Below, piece after piece: positions 6,612 through 13,250 of a stretch of DNA of 36,409 nucleotides (positions within the stretch are counted from its first letter, which is position 1; each line of letters begins with the position of its first letter). The DNA lies in assembly GCA_022703155.1 (NCBI GenBank), contig JAKLEH010000009.1:1-36409 (forward strand), read 5' to 3'. This DNA comes from Patescibacteria group bacterium. Its GTDB lineage: Bacteria; Patescibacteriota; Patescibacteriia; 2-12-FULL-60-25. A program made the position numbers and the translations under genes. The notes beneath the pieces are model-generated. The model was not told the DNA's origin, searched no databases, and saw nothing but the letters and a program-made list of their open reading frames with translations.

Positions 6612-8309
6612 ATGGACAGCAATAAAAACGCACTCAGAGCCGTAGACTTTTTCTGCGGTGCCGGCGGATGGTCGGAGGGTTTCAGGCAATATGGCATCAA
6701 GGTAGTCCAGGGTATCGATAATTGGGCGCCGGCTGTCAAAACCCATAACCTCAACCACGGTCTTCAAGATGAACCGGTGGATATTTTGATTTTCGAAAAA
6801 TGCAAACCTGATTTTATAGACGAAAATATACCCGACACGGAAATCATTGTTGGCAGTCCACCGTGCGTTTCATTCTCCATGTCAAATAACGCCGGCAAAG
6901 CCGACAAGTCTTTGGGTATCCGGCTGATTGAAACGTATTTGCGCATAGTGGCTTACAAAAAACACAAAAAAAATTCCAAATTGAAAATCTGGTACATGGA
7001 AAACGTGCCGAATTCTAAAAACTACGTGAAACAGGAATACACTTTTGCGGACCTGGGGTTAAAATCATTTTCGGAATCAATCGGCAAGAAGCCGAACGGC
7101 ATAGCCTTGCGCGCCTCGCATGACGAAAACGGCGGAATACTGTGCGCGGCCGACTATGGTTCACCGCAAAAACGAGAACGTTTTGTTTGTGGCGAAATTC
7201 TATTTGGTCCGAATAAAGGTAAGTTTTTAGCGCCTAAAAAAACCCACGACAAGCACATCGCATTGGCCGATATCAAAGAAAAACTGCCGCCACCCAATAG
7301 CGAATTCAGCAACAAATTGTGCGTTGACCCAAATTACCCGAACTTGGAACTGCCACTGTTCCAAATTACTGACCATTTTTATGACACTGGAGTATATGAA
7401 ATAGAATGGCAGGCCGCAAAACGCGCAAAAATCGACCATCCTTTTATGGGCAAGATGGCCTTTCCGGAAGACGAAAATCGACCGAGCAGGACGATTATGG
7501 CTACACGATCCGCCAGCACGCGCGAGGCAATTCTCTATAAATCCGAAACGCGCAGAACCGGCGATGGCGAATATCGTTTACCGACCATTAGGGAGGCCTC
7601 GTCATTAATGGGTTTTCCCATTACTTACCAGTATTTTGGCAGCGAGAGCGTGAAATGGCGACAAATCGGAAATGCGGTTTGTCCTCATATGAGTGCGGCA
7701 ATAGCGCGCGAGATACGTTCGGCGTTTGATTTGCCGAAACTGAAAAATCCGATCTTTGAAACCATTGAAAACCTTAATGATTTTCAAATTAAAGAATTGA
7801 ATAGCCCGCCGGGCAAAAAATCGGATTCCAAATATCGGCGCCACCCATTCAAAACCGGCAACATGACCGTCGCGTTAATAAATTTCAATCCGCACGATAA
7901 AATAATTACGCCAGGCAAAAAATGGTATGCCTGCGCTTTTGTGGGATCGGGTAAGGCCTATAAGCCAATCGTAATCGATGAAGATTCGTTTAAGCGCATT
8001 TCCAAATTGATCGAAAGCGAAACAGACGGCAAAAAATTCAGCGAGGAATTCAAAAAGGCATTCACCGATAAAATCGCGAATCACGAACAACTGCAAAAAA
8101 TGCACGTTGAACATAAGGACTACGGACCGTTTCTCAAGCCGGACGGGCTGATTGAAGCCATAAAGGAATTCATTTCAAAACAAATCGACGATAAGACGAC
8201 GACCGAGCATGATGAAATGGAAAAAATAATTGGGCGCAAGAAAATTCCAAAGAGGCAACTTTACGCAATGTTCGCAATCGGTTTTGTCACCTCCAAAAAG
8301 ACTAATTGA
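6612..8309 (+). CDS. DNA (cytosine-5)-methyltransferase with C-terminal extension
   Basis: 565 aa. Motifs of C5 methyltransferases appear in order: I, DFFCGAGGW (12-20, AdoMet binding); IV, GSPPC with catalytic C85; VI, ENV (130-132); VIII, QKRERF (186-191); IX, RPSRT (290-294); X, RQIGNAVCP (350-358). It transfers a methyl group from AdoMet to cytosine and should protect the site cut by the divergent Sau3AI-like enzyme, probably GATC. The catalytic part ends near residue 372. The remaining 190 residues (Lys-rich, with WYACAFVGSGKAYKPIVID) are not part of the usual enzyme (about 330-420 aa) and I cannot name them. Start at 6612 lies 78 bp from the divergent endonuclease start. AT-rich compared with the flanks, suggesting transfer. 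Confidence 0.93.
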   Translation: MDSNKNALRAVDFFCGAGGWSEGFRQYGIKVVQGIDNWAPAVKTHNLNHGLQDEPVDILIFEKCKPDFIDENIPDTEIIVGSPPCVSFSMSNNAGKADKSLGIRLIETYLRIVAYKKHKKNSKLKIWYMENVPNSKNYVKQEYTFADLGLKSFSESIGKKPNGIALRASHDENGGILCAADYGSPQKRERFVCGEILFGPNKGKFLAPKKTHDKHIALADIKEKLPPPNSEFSNKLCVDPNYPNLELPLFQITDHFYDTGVYEIEWQAAKRAKIDHPFMGKMAFPEDENRPSRTIMATRSASTREAILYKSETRRTGDGEYRLPTIREASSLMGFPITYQYFGSESVKWRQIGNAVCPHMSAAIAREIRSAFDLPKLKNPIFETIENLNDFQIKELNSPPGKKSDSKYRRHPFKTGNMTVALINFNPHDKIITPGKKWYACAFVGSGKAYKPIVIDEDSFKRISKLIESETDGKKFSEEFKKAFTDKIANHEQLQKMHVEHKDYGPFLKPDGLIEAIKEFISKQIDDKTTTEHDEMEKIIGRKKIPKRQLYAMFAIGFVTSKKTN

Positions 8310-8315
8310 AAAAAC

Positions 8316-8338
8316 TCCCCGGTTAACGGGGAATTTTT
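8316..8338 (+). terminator. Terminator of the methyltransferase gene
   Basis: TCCCCG, loop GTTAA, CGGGGA, then a T-run. It begins 7 nt after the stop codon at 8307-8309 and closes the AT-rich block. Confidence 0.85.
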
Positions 8339-8353
8339 CATTTGCCTTTCACG

Positions 8354-8929
8354 CTACCTCATCCCCTTCACCCCCTCCGCCACCCAACTCCCCCACTTGC
8401 CCATGAACCTGTGCATATGCGGGTCCAGGCGCTCGATGTCCATGGCCAAAACCTCGTCGTAGCCGAACCATCTGACGGATTTGAATTCATGGGCATCGTA
8501 TTTTAACGCGGCGCGCGCATCGCCTTTGACCACGAACCACAAACTTACGTCCGTGTGCCCGGCCGTGAGGCCGACCGTGAGGGTTTGCGTGACCATGAGC
8601 GGGTCCGGATACAGGAACTCGGCTTTGAGTTGGAGTTCTTCTTGCGCCTCGCGCGCGGCCGCGGCACGCGGGTGTTCGCCAGGGTCCACGTGCCCGCCCG
8701 TGGGCAGCCATTTTTGCGCCTTGACGTGGTCCACCAACAACACGCGGTGGCGTACCGGGTCCGCGACCACGAAGTACGCGACCAGGTGTTTGGGCGGAGT
8801 GGCCGGTTTTTGCGTGCGGAAAATCTCGGCCCCGCTGCGGATCCATTTGAGCGTATCCGCGCGCTGCAGGGCTTCGAGGTCGTCCCAGGGTTCGATGGAG
8901 AGGATGAGGTCGTGGATTTGCTGGCGCAT
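8354..8929 (-). CDS. Nudix hydrolase
   Basis: 191 aa. A complete Nudix box spans residues 79-101: G79, E85, then R93-E94, E97-E98 and L101 (GX5EX7REUXEEXGU, with L in place of the second-to-last G). The core fold covers about residues 47-165. The first 45 residues are a helical extension (MRQQIHDLILSIEPWDDLEA). Nudix enzymes hydrolyse nucleoside diphosphates linked to another group, such as oxidised dNTPs, NADH or dinucleotides; the substrate cannot be read from the motif. A TATAGA -10-like box ends 5 nt before the ATG, a leaderless arrangement. It stands alone between the restriction locus terminator and a long non-coding stretch. Confidence 0.9.
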   Translation of the reverse strand: MRQQIHDLILSIEPWDDLEALQRADTLKWIRSGAEIFRTQKPATPPKHLVAYFVVADPVRHRVLLVDHVKAQKWLPTGGHVDPGEHPRAAAAREAQEELQLKAEFLYPDPLMVTQTLTVGLTAGHTDVSLWFVVKGDARAALKYDAHEFKSVRWFGYDEVLAMDIERLDPHMHRFMGKWGSWVAEGVKGMR

Positions 8930-9044
8930 ATCGTTCTATAGAACAAAAATAGAACATATGGCCTTTTGCGTCTAGTGGATAAACGTAAAAACATTTCGCC
9001 TCCCGCGGGAATCTTAATTCGTAAAGCTTTCGCCTCCGGCGGGG

Positions 9045-9251
9045 CCTACTTTTGGCGGCAAAAGTAGGCAAAACCGCTGGGGACCCCGGTTCGAAGTTCC
9101 AAGGGGGTTTGGGGGGTAGCGTAACCGTGGCGGGTAAGAGAGAAAAATCGCAAGCGGATAGCGGCGAGAGGGCATCGCGGACCCCCAAAACCTTTTTTTG
9201 CCCGTCCGAAGCCTCTGGCGAAGACGGGGGTTACTTTTCGGTTACGAAAAG
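9045..9251. other. Structured non-coding element bounded by hairpins
   Basis: The 580-nt gap 8930-9511 holds no convincing gene. This segment opens with a perfect hairpin CCTACTTTT / AAAAGTAGG (9045-9068) and closes with CTTTTCG / CGAAAAG (9234-9251); a third hairpin, CCCGTC / GACGGG, lies at 9201-9228. Between them is a G-rich stretch (9100-9120). Frames through it on either strand have odd composition, no ribosome-binding site and no recognisable domain. The layout (TACTTTT hairpin first, mirrored hairpin last) looks like a dispersed repeat or an RNA, not a protein gene. The strand is undetermined. 8930-9044 shows nothing further that I can name. Confidence 0.45.
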
Positions 9252-9273
9252 CGACTCCCACGGAAGGCGTGCA

Positions 9274-9313
9274 CCCTCGCCCGGTCGTGGTGATTTGGCG
9301 CAAGGGATTCCTC
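9274..9313. repeat. Second copy of the core of element A
   Basis: About 40 bp nearly identical to 2304-2344, starting CCCTCGCCCGGTCGTGG and ending GCAAGGGATTCCTC, with a 2-3 base difference in the middle. The GTCAT end of element A is missing here, so this is a partial copy fused to the structured element upstream. Confidence 0.7.
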
Positions 9314-9351
9314 CATCCTTCGTCGAGCTCAGCTCGACCTCGGCGGCAATC

Positions 9352-9442
9352 GTCATGCCGCCTGTCCGCCTAAGGCGGGAATTTACTTCGGCATCTAAAT
9401 TGACGGTGAATAATCGAGATCCTGAATCGAGTTCAGGATGAC
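9352..9442. repeat. GTCAT-ended palindromic element B (91 bp)
   Basis: It starts GTCATGCCG and ends TTCAGGATGAC. The right half is a hairpin ATCCTGAA / TTCAGGAT (9419-9439). The left half, GTCATGCC..GGCATCT, pairs with itself across a short GC-rich insert. Two inverted half-elements make it look like a REPIN-type doublet. Confidence 0.7.
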
Positions 9443-9470
9443 GTTGGAGGGTTTTGTTGATGGATAAAAA

Positions 9471-9495
9471 AACCTCCCCAGTGGTCGGGGAGGTT
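9471..9495 (-). terminator. Bidirectional-looking terminator after the secreted protein gene
   Basis: AACCTCCCC / GGGGAGGTT with a 7-nt loop; T-runs follow on both strands (seven T on the minus strand). It ends the gene whose stop is at 9512. Confidence 0.85.
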
Positions 9496-9511
9496 TTTGG
9501 TTTTTCGATTT

Positions 9512-10729
9512 TTACTCGGTCCAGAACGTCTCGTTGGCGCCTTCGGCCTGCGCGTCGTTCGCGTCCGTGGCGCGGGCCGTCACGTCGAGTTTGGCCGTAC
9601 CCGCGTAATCCGCGGCTTTGAGGTAGATGCGGCAGTAGATTTGCGTCTTGCCCGTGGCTTCGCAGGTGTTCTTGACCGTGCCGTTGACCAAGAGTTCGAG
9701 TTTCTTGAGGCCGTTAGCGTTGGTGGCCGTGACGCCGTACGAACCGTCGGCCGAGCTTACGAGCATACGTTTGCCGTTATCCAAGGCCGTGGGTTTGATG
9801 GACCAGAGGAACGTGGTGACGGCAGGGGCGGCCGGGGTCATGGTTTGTTCCGCGGGCTGTTGGGCCGGAAGTTCGGGCGCGCCTTCGATGGTGATGTTGG
9901 ATTGTACGGGCGCGGCCTCGGCCATCTCTTCGGTCACGCGCACGAGTTTGGCTTTGGTAAGCTTGTCCGTGGTGCCGCCGCCAAGCAGGTACGTGCCGTC
10001 GGTCTTGGCCGTGACGCTCGTGAACTTGTCGCGCGTGCGCCCCAGGTTCGTGAGCTTCTCGCCGTCAAACCGTATGAGGTCGTGGTTGGCCAGGATCATC
10101 CACGAAGCGCCGTTCCACGCGGCCATGGCGTCGTCCCAATTGATGTCCGTGGGCAGGGCGGCCAACTCGGCCGACAGGTCGCGCACTTGGCCGCTCGCCA
10201 GATGGCGGAACACGGCCACGGACTCGCCGCTCTCGGCCGTGCCGATGAGGATGCCGTTGTCCGTGTTGCCGGCCGTGAGCTTGATGTCTTCCACGCCTTG
10301 CCACAGCTCGTCGCTCGCACCCGCCAATTCGTCGTCTTCGTATTCGTCCTGCGTGGCCACGGCCGAACCGTTCCACGATGCGGCTTTGGATACGCCTTCA
10401 TTGTCCGTCTGCAGATAGCTGATGCTCGAGGCGCGCGACGCGATGCTGTCCACGCGCGTGAGGCCGGCCTTTTTGAGCGAGCCCGTGACTTCCGTGACCT
10501 TGCCGTCTTCCCACAGCTTCCAGACTTTGCCGCCGCTGGCGAACGCTTTGCCGTTGGTGAAATACCAATCCATGCCAAAATGGCCCACGGCCGTCACGCG
10601 CCAACCGTCGCGTTTGACCGGAATCTTGGCGGAAATGTCTTCCCAACTCCACGGGCCTGTAGCCGCAGCTACGGGCAAGGCTAAACCCATGGCCAAGGCC
10701 ATGGCCGAAACGTATTTGAAAAACTTCAT
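9512..10729 (-). CDS. Secreted protein with Ala/Pro linker and C-terminal Ig-like domain
   Basis: 405 aa. Residues 1-23 are a signal peptide (MKFFKYVSAMALAMGLALPVAAA). Residues about 25-265 contain repeated beta-type strands with Trp and Gly (GPWSWEDI, GHFGMDWYFTNGK, WNGSAVATQ, WNGASWMILANHDLIRFDG, SVTAKTDGTYLLGGG), suggesting a beta-propeller-like fold that I cannot assign. A Pro/Ala/Gln-rich linker (about 275-315) leads to an Ig-like domain at about 318-405, with two Cys that could form a disulfide (NTCEATGKTQIYCRIYL). It is probably exported and anchored or released at the surface. The open frame continues 62 codons upstream, but that part runs through the promoter and has no signal peptide, so ATG 10729 is chosen (ATG 10735 is also possible). 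Confidence 0.8.
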   Translation of the reverse strand: MKFFKYVSAMALAMGLALPVAAATGPWSWEDISAKIPVKRDGWRVTAVGHFGMDWYFTNGKAFASGGKVWKLWEDGKVTEVTGSLKKAGLTRVDSIASRASSISYLQTDNEGVSKAASWNGSAVATQDEYEDDELAGASDELWQGVEDIKLTAGNTDNGILIGTAESGESVAVFRHLASGQVRDLSAELAALPTDINWDDAMAAWNGASWMILANHDLIRFDGEKLTNLGRTRDKFTSVTAKTDGTYLLGGGTTDKLTKAKLVRVTEEMAEAAPVQSNITIEGAPELPAQQPAEQTMTPAAPAVTTFLWSIKPTALDNGKRMLVSSADGSYGVTATNANGLKKLELLVNGTVKNTCEATGKTQIYCRIYLKAADYAGTAKLDVTARATDANDAQAEGANETFWTE

Positions 10730-10756
10730 AAGCATGGGGTGTTTATATCGTTGGGC

Positions 10757-10765
10757 ATTATAACA
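10757..10765 (-). promoter_or_regulatory. Extended -10 promoter of the secreted protein gene
   Basis: Minus-strand TGTTATAAT, a perfect -10 with TGn, 27 nt before the ATG. The frame extension upstream of 10729 crosses it, which argues against the longer start. Confidence 0.65.
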
Positions 10766-10780
10766 CATGTGCGATGCGCC

Positions 10781-10809
10781 GTAGAGACGTTGCGATGCAA
10801 CGTCTCTAC
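10781..10809. repeat. Perfect 13-bp palindrome (GTAGAGACGTTGC)
   Basis: GTAGAGACGTTGC, loop GAT, GCAACGTCTCTAC. There is no T-run on either side, so it is not a terminator. It lies between the promoter of the secreted-protein gene and element C. From memory, a very similar palindrome is common in cyanobacterial genomes; this was not checked. Confidence 0.75.
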
Positions 10810-10855
10810 CGGGCGCCAACCCGTCATCAACGTGACACCGCCCCATCCGCAATCC

Positions 10856-10927
10856 GTCATGCCGAACCGATTTCCGCCTCTCGTTTGTCGACAATCGAAC
10901 AAGATCCTGAATCAAGTTCAGGATGAC
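10856..10927. repeat. GTCAT-ended palindromic element C (72 bp)
   Basis: It starts GTCATGCCGAAC and ends with hairpin ATCCTGAA / TTCAGGAT plus GAC. The right half is nearly identical to that of element B (one base changed in the loop). The left half is degenerate. Confidence 0.7.
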
Positions 10928-10930
10928 GTG

Positions 10931-10959
10931 GAAAAGAAAAAGAACCCGAATGGGTTCTT
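10931..10959 (-). terminator. Terminator of the MFS gene
   Basis: Stem AAGAACCC / GGGTTCTT with loop GAAT (10940-10959), followed on the minus strand by a T-rich run broken by C. It lies about 30 nt after the stop at 10991. Confidence 0.75.
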
Positions 10960-10990
10960 GAGGTCAGACGTCTTGCGGCACCGGGGCGGG

Positions 10991-12208
10991 TTAGGGTTGA
11001 TGGCCCTTGGGCCGGAACAGGAACACGGGCACGGCCGCCACGCACATGAGCGCACCCATTTGCCACCACAAATCCTTGATGGATGCCACCGTATCCGGCC
11101 GCGTGGCCATGGCTCCGGCAATGCCGATCATGACGACCACTGACCAAGTGCCGGAAAGCAAGGACTGCAGGGAGCCGTAGGTGGCGCGGCACTTTTCCAC
11201 GACGCGGCGCTGCACGAAGGCCGAAGCCAACGGCTGGAAGTAGCCGAGCGCGAACTCGAACGCCAAGGTCCCCAAGAGCAGGGCCGCCAAACCCACGGAG
11301 CGTCCGGCCGCGAACAATCCCAGGCCCGCGGTTCCCAGCGCGCACGAGAGGGCCAGGATGCCGCGCCCGTTGGCCAGCTTGTGGCTCCACAGCCGCATGC
11401 TCACGGCGCCCAAAACCTTGGGCGAATATATCGCCAGCCACAAGACGGCCATGCTGTACGGCCCGACCTGGTCGCGGAAGACCAAAGGCCAGTAGTGGAA
11501 GAACGGCGTGGCGAAAGCCAAGGCGCAAATGGCCGCCAGGCTCCACTTGAGGTCGTACGAACCGCGCAACAAGCGCCAGCTCAAACGCGCCAAATCTTCC
11601 TTGGGATCAACCGTCTTGTTTCCCCGGTCTGGCGGCGGCGGCGCGGACGCGGACGGCGGCGGCTCGCGCATGAACGCCACGGTCAGGATAACCGGCAGGA
11701 TGCCCGTGAGGCCGCAAGCGATCCATGGCCAGCGGAAGTCGCGGGCGCCGATCAGGGCGCCGAGCGAACCGGAGACCAGACACGCCGTGAAGCTTACGGA
11801 ATTGGCCGTGCCGAACGCGGCTTGCACGTCTTTGCCTTGGCCGCGCGCGTTGAGCGAGGCCACGAGCCACGCCTGGTCAGCGCCGCCCACGAACGCCAAC
11901 CCCAACCCGACCGCGCCTTCGATGACGAGCGCGGACCAAAATCCGGTGGCGAAGAAATACGCGAAGTGGCCGAGCATGAGCACGACCAGGCCGATCTTGA
12001 TCGAGAGCGCGCGGCCGAACTTGTCCGCGAACAGGCCGGTCGGCACTTGGGCCAACAGCATGAGCGAGGCGAAGGCCCAATTCACGATGGTGATTTGGGC
12101 GTTGTCCAACCCGATGCTCTTGAGGAACGGCGCGTACGTGGTGCCGATGAACATGACCGAGAAGTCGCGCGTGGCCTGCATGAGGGTGTAAACGGTCGTC
12201 GGTCGCAT
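10991..12208 (-). CDS. MFS transporter
   Basis: 405 aa, about 12 predicted membrane helices in two halves, with a Pro-rich cytoplasmic loop at about 184-200. The loop between helices 2 and 3 has the major facilitator motif A (GLFADKFGRALSIKIG). Early residues (MQATRDFSVMF, YAPFLKSIGL) resemble drug or metabolite efflux members; the substrate is unknown. Strong AAGGAG site 8 nt before the ATG. Upstream are a promoter, a short ORF and a terminator hairpin (12291-12486) that may control how much transcription reaches this gene. A terminator follows at 10931-10959. Confidence 0.88.
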   Translation of the reverse strand: MRPTTVYTLMQATRDFSVMFIGTTYAPFLKSIGLDNAQITIVNWAFASLMLLAQVPTGLFADKFGRALSIKIGLVVLMLGHFAYFFATGFWSALVIEGAVGLGLAFVGGADQAWLVASLNARGQGKDVQAAFGTANSVSFTACLVSGSLGALIGARDFRWPWIACGLTGILPVILTVAFMREPPPSASAPPPPDRGNKTVDPKEDLARLSWRLLRGSYDLKWSLAAICALAFATPFFHYWPLVFRDQVGPYSMAVLWLAIYSPKVLGAVSMRLWSHKLANGRGILALSCALGTAGLGLFAAGRSVGLAALLLGTLAFEFALGYFQPLASAFVQRRVVEKCRATYGSLQSLLSGTWSVVVMIGIAGAMATRPDTVASIKDLWWQMGALMCVAAVPVFLFRPKGHQP

Positions 12209-12290
12209 GCTTCTCTCCTTTGCCGTGTTCTTGCAATTTCAAAAGGGCGCGAAACGTTTTCGACACTCTTGTTCGCCCGTTGTGGCGGAC

Positions 12291-12314
12291 AAAAAACCCG
12301 GGATTATTCCCGGG
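12291..12314 (-). terminator. Terminator hairpin in the leader of the MFS gene
   Basis: Two CCCGGG arms (12297-12302 and 12309-12314) with loop ATTATT, followed on the minus strand by six T. It lies between the short ORF and the MFS ribosome-binding site (ATG at 12208), so it either ends a small RNA or acts as an attenuator. Confidence 0.75.
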
Positions 12315-12340
12315 CCGGCATGATATCCAAGCGAAAAAAC

Positions 12341-12445
12341 TTATGGCTTGGATCCCTGGCACGCCTGGGAATACGCAAAACACGGGACGGCTTGAATCTG
12401 CTTCAAGCCGGTCGAGTCGTACGTAAACCAGACGTGACAATTCAT
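12341..12445 (-). CDS. Possible 34-aa leader peptide or small protein upstream of the MFS gene
   Basis: ATG to TAA, 34 codons, reading MNCHVWFTYDSTG and ending ACQGSKP, with cysteines at 3, 22 and 29. The ATG is about 6 nt after the predicted transcription start from the promoter at 12458-12486. The RNA also folds a 9-bp hairpin CGGCTTGAA / TTCAAGCCG (12388-12410) inside the ORF and CCAAGC / GCTTGG (12327-12351) across the stop codon. It may be a leader peptide, a real small protein, or chance within a regulatory RNA. The Shine-Dalgarno match is weak. No runs of one amino acid codon as in classic attenuators. Confidence 0.4.
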   Translation of the reverse strand: MNCHVWFTYDSTGLKQIQAVPCFAYSQACQGSKP

Positions 12446-12457
12446 AAACTTACTTCT

Positions 12458-12486
12458 TATATACCATGAAAATCGAGGTTCGTCAA
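12458..12486 (-). promoter_or_regulatory. Promoter of the MFS leader transcript
   Basis: Minus strand: -35 TTGACG (12481-12486), exactly 17 nt, -10 TATATA (12458-12463). The predicted start is near 12451. The transcript would be about 160 nt if ended at the 12291 terminator, or would read on into the MFS gene. The gap 12209-12600 is thus accounted for by this leader. Confidence 0.65.
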
Positions 12487-12600
12487 ACCTGTCGCCTCCA
12501 ACGCCATCGGCCACGCGAATCCTTCATATGTGATAAAATGTCGGCATAAAATTCGAATCCGACTTCGAGCGCCGAGATTTTGGATTTGAAGACAAATGAG

Positions 12601-13179
12601 ATGGCCAGCGTCTTCTTTTTGCGCCACGGCGACGTGGAAAATCCCGAGGCCGTGTGGTACGGCAACCTGCCGGGTTTTCCGTTGTCGCAAAAAGGCCGGC
12701 GGCAGATCGAGGACACGGCGCACAAGTTCAAGGCGCTCAAAATTCCGCTCGCGGCCGTAGTCCGCTCCCCCAACCTGCGCGCGCAACAGTCGGCCGAAAT
12801 CGCGGCAAAAATTTTGGGCGTGGAAAAAATCCTGTTCGACGACCGGTTGCGCGATTGGCAGACCGACGATTGGGAAGGCACGGACTATGACCACCTGGTG
12901 CACGATTCGGGCTATTACGCCACGCCGCCGCGCATCCCGTGGCGCGAAAAATTGGAGGACTTGGCCGCGCGCGTGGGCCGCGTGGTGGAGGAAGCGCGCC
13001 AAAAATTCCCCAATCAGAACCTGCTCTTCGTGGGCCATCGCGAACCGTTCGTGGCCTACATCCTGCAAGCCACGGGCCAAACGTTCGACAACATCCACGC
13101 TTTGGACATGCCCAAAGGTTCGTTATGGAAAATGGACTGGGACGAAAACGGCCGGACAAACGCGGTCCGGATTGTTTAA
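12601..13179 (+). CDS. Histidine phosphatase family protein (phosphoglycerate-mutase-like)
   Basis: 192 aa. The catalytic RHG motif is at the N-terminus (VFFLRHGDVENPE), followed by SPNLRAQQSAEIAA (the conserved SxxxRAxxTA region) and FVGHREP with the second catalytic His near residue 151. An acidic segment DDRLRDWQTDDWEG sits where the family has its third conserved part. The family removes or transfers phosphate through a phospho-histidine; substrates range from sugar phosphates to nucleotides, and none can be chosen here. An upstream in-frame start at 12580 exists, but ATG 12601 puts RHG at the usual distance from the N-terminus. Single gene ending before a 20-bp hairpin. Confidence 0.88.
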   Translation: MASVFFLRHGDVENPEAVWYGNLPGFPLSQKGRRQIEDTAHKFKALKIPLAAVVRSPNLRAQQSAEIAAKILGVEKILFDDRLRDWQTDDWEGTDYDHLVHDSGYYATPPRIPWREKLEDLAARVGRVVEEARQKFPNQNLLFVGHREPFVAYILQATGQTFDNIHALDMPKGSLWKMDWDENGRTNAVRIV

Positions 13180-13194
13180 ACTTAATTTTAACAA

Positions 13195-13239
13195 CGACCC
13201 CTCCATTCCTCCCCTATTAGGGGAGGAATGGAGGGGTCG
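13195..13239. repeat. Perfect 20-bp hairpin between convergent genes
   Basis: The arms 13195-13214 (starts CGACCCCTCC, ends CCTCCCC) and 13220-13239 are perfectly complementary around loop TATTA. It lies between the convergent phosphatase and oxidoreductase genes. There is no T-run, yet the position fits a shared transcription end. The all-pyrimidine/all-purine arms are unusual. Confidence 0.8.
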
Positions 13240-13250
13240 AGATTAACATT

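Noticed and set aside
6534-6767. N-terminal 78 codons of the long endonuclease frame
   Set aside because: They lie antisense to the methyltransferase start and upstream of the endonuclease promoter; the family N-terminus begins at MNSSYDQ.
9088-9104. GGTTCGAAGTTCC as a tRNA T-arm
   Set aside because: No acceptor or anticodon stems fit around it. I found no tRNA or rRNA gene in the window.
9052-9441. 129-codon plus-strand frame (and matching minus frames) as a gene
   Set aside because: It runs through the hairpin-bounded block, the partial copy of element A and element B. It has no ribosome-binding site or domain, and its product is low-quality Gly/Ser/Lys text typical of spurious calls.
10730-10915. 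62-codon N-terminal extension of the secreted protein
   Set aside because: It crosses the promoter and two palindromes; the signal peptide begins at 10729.
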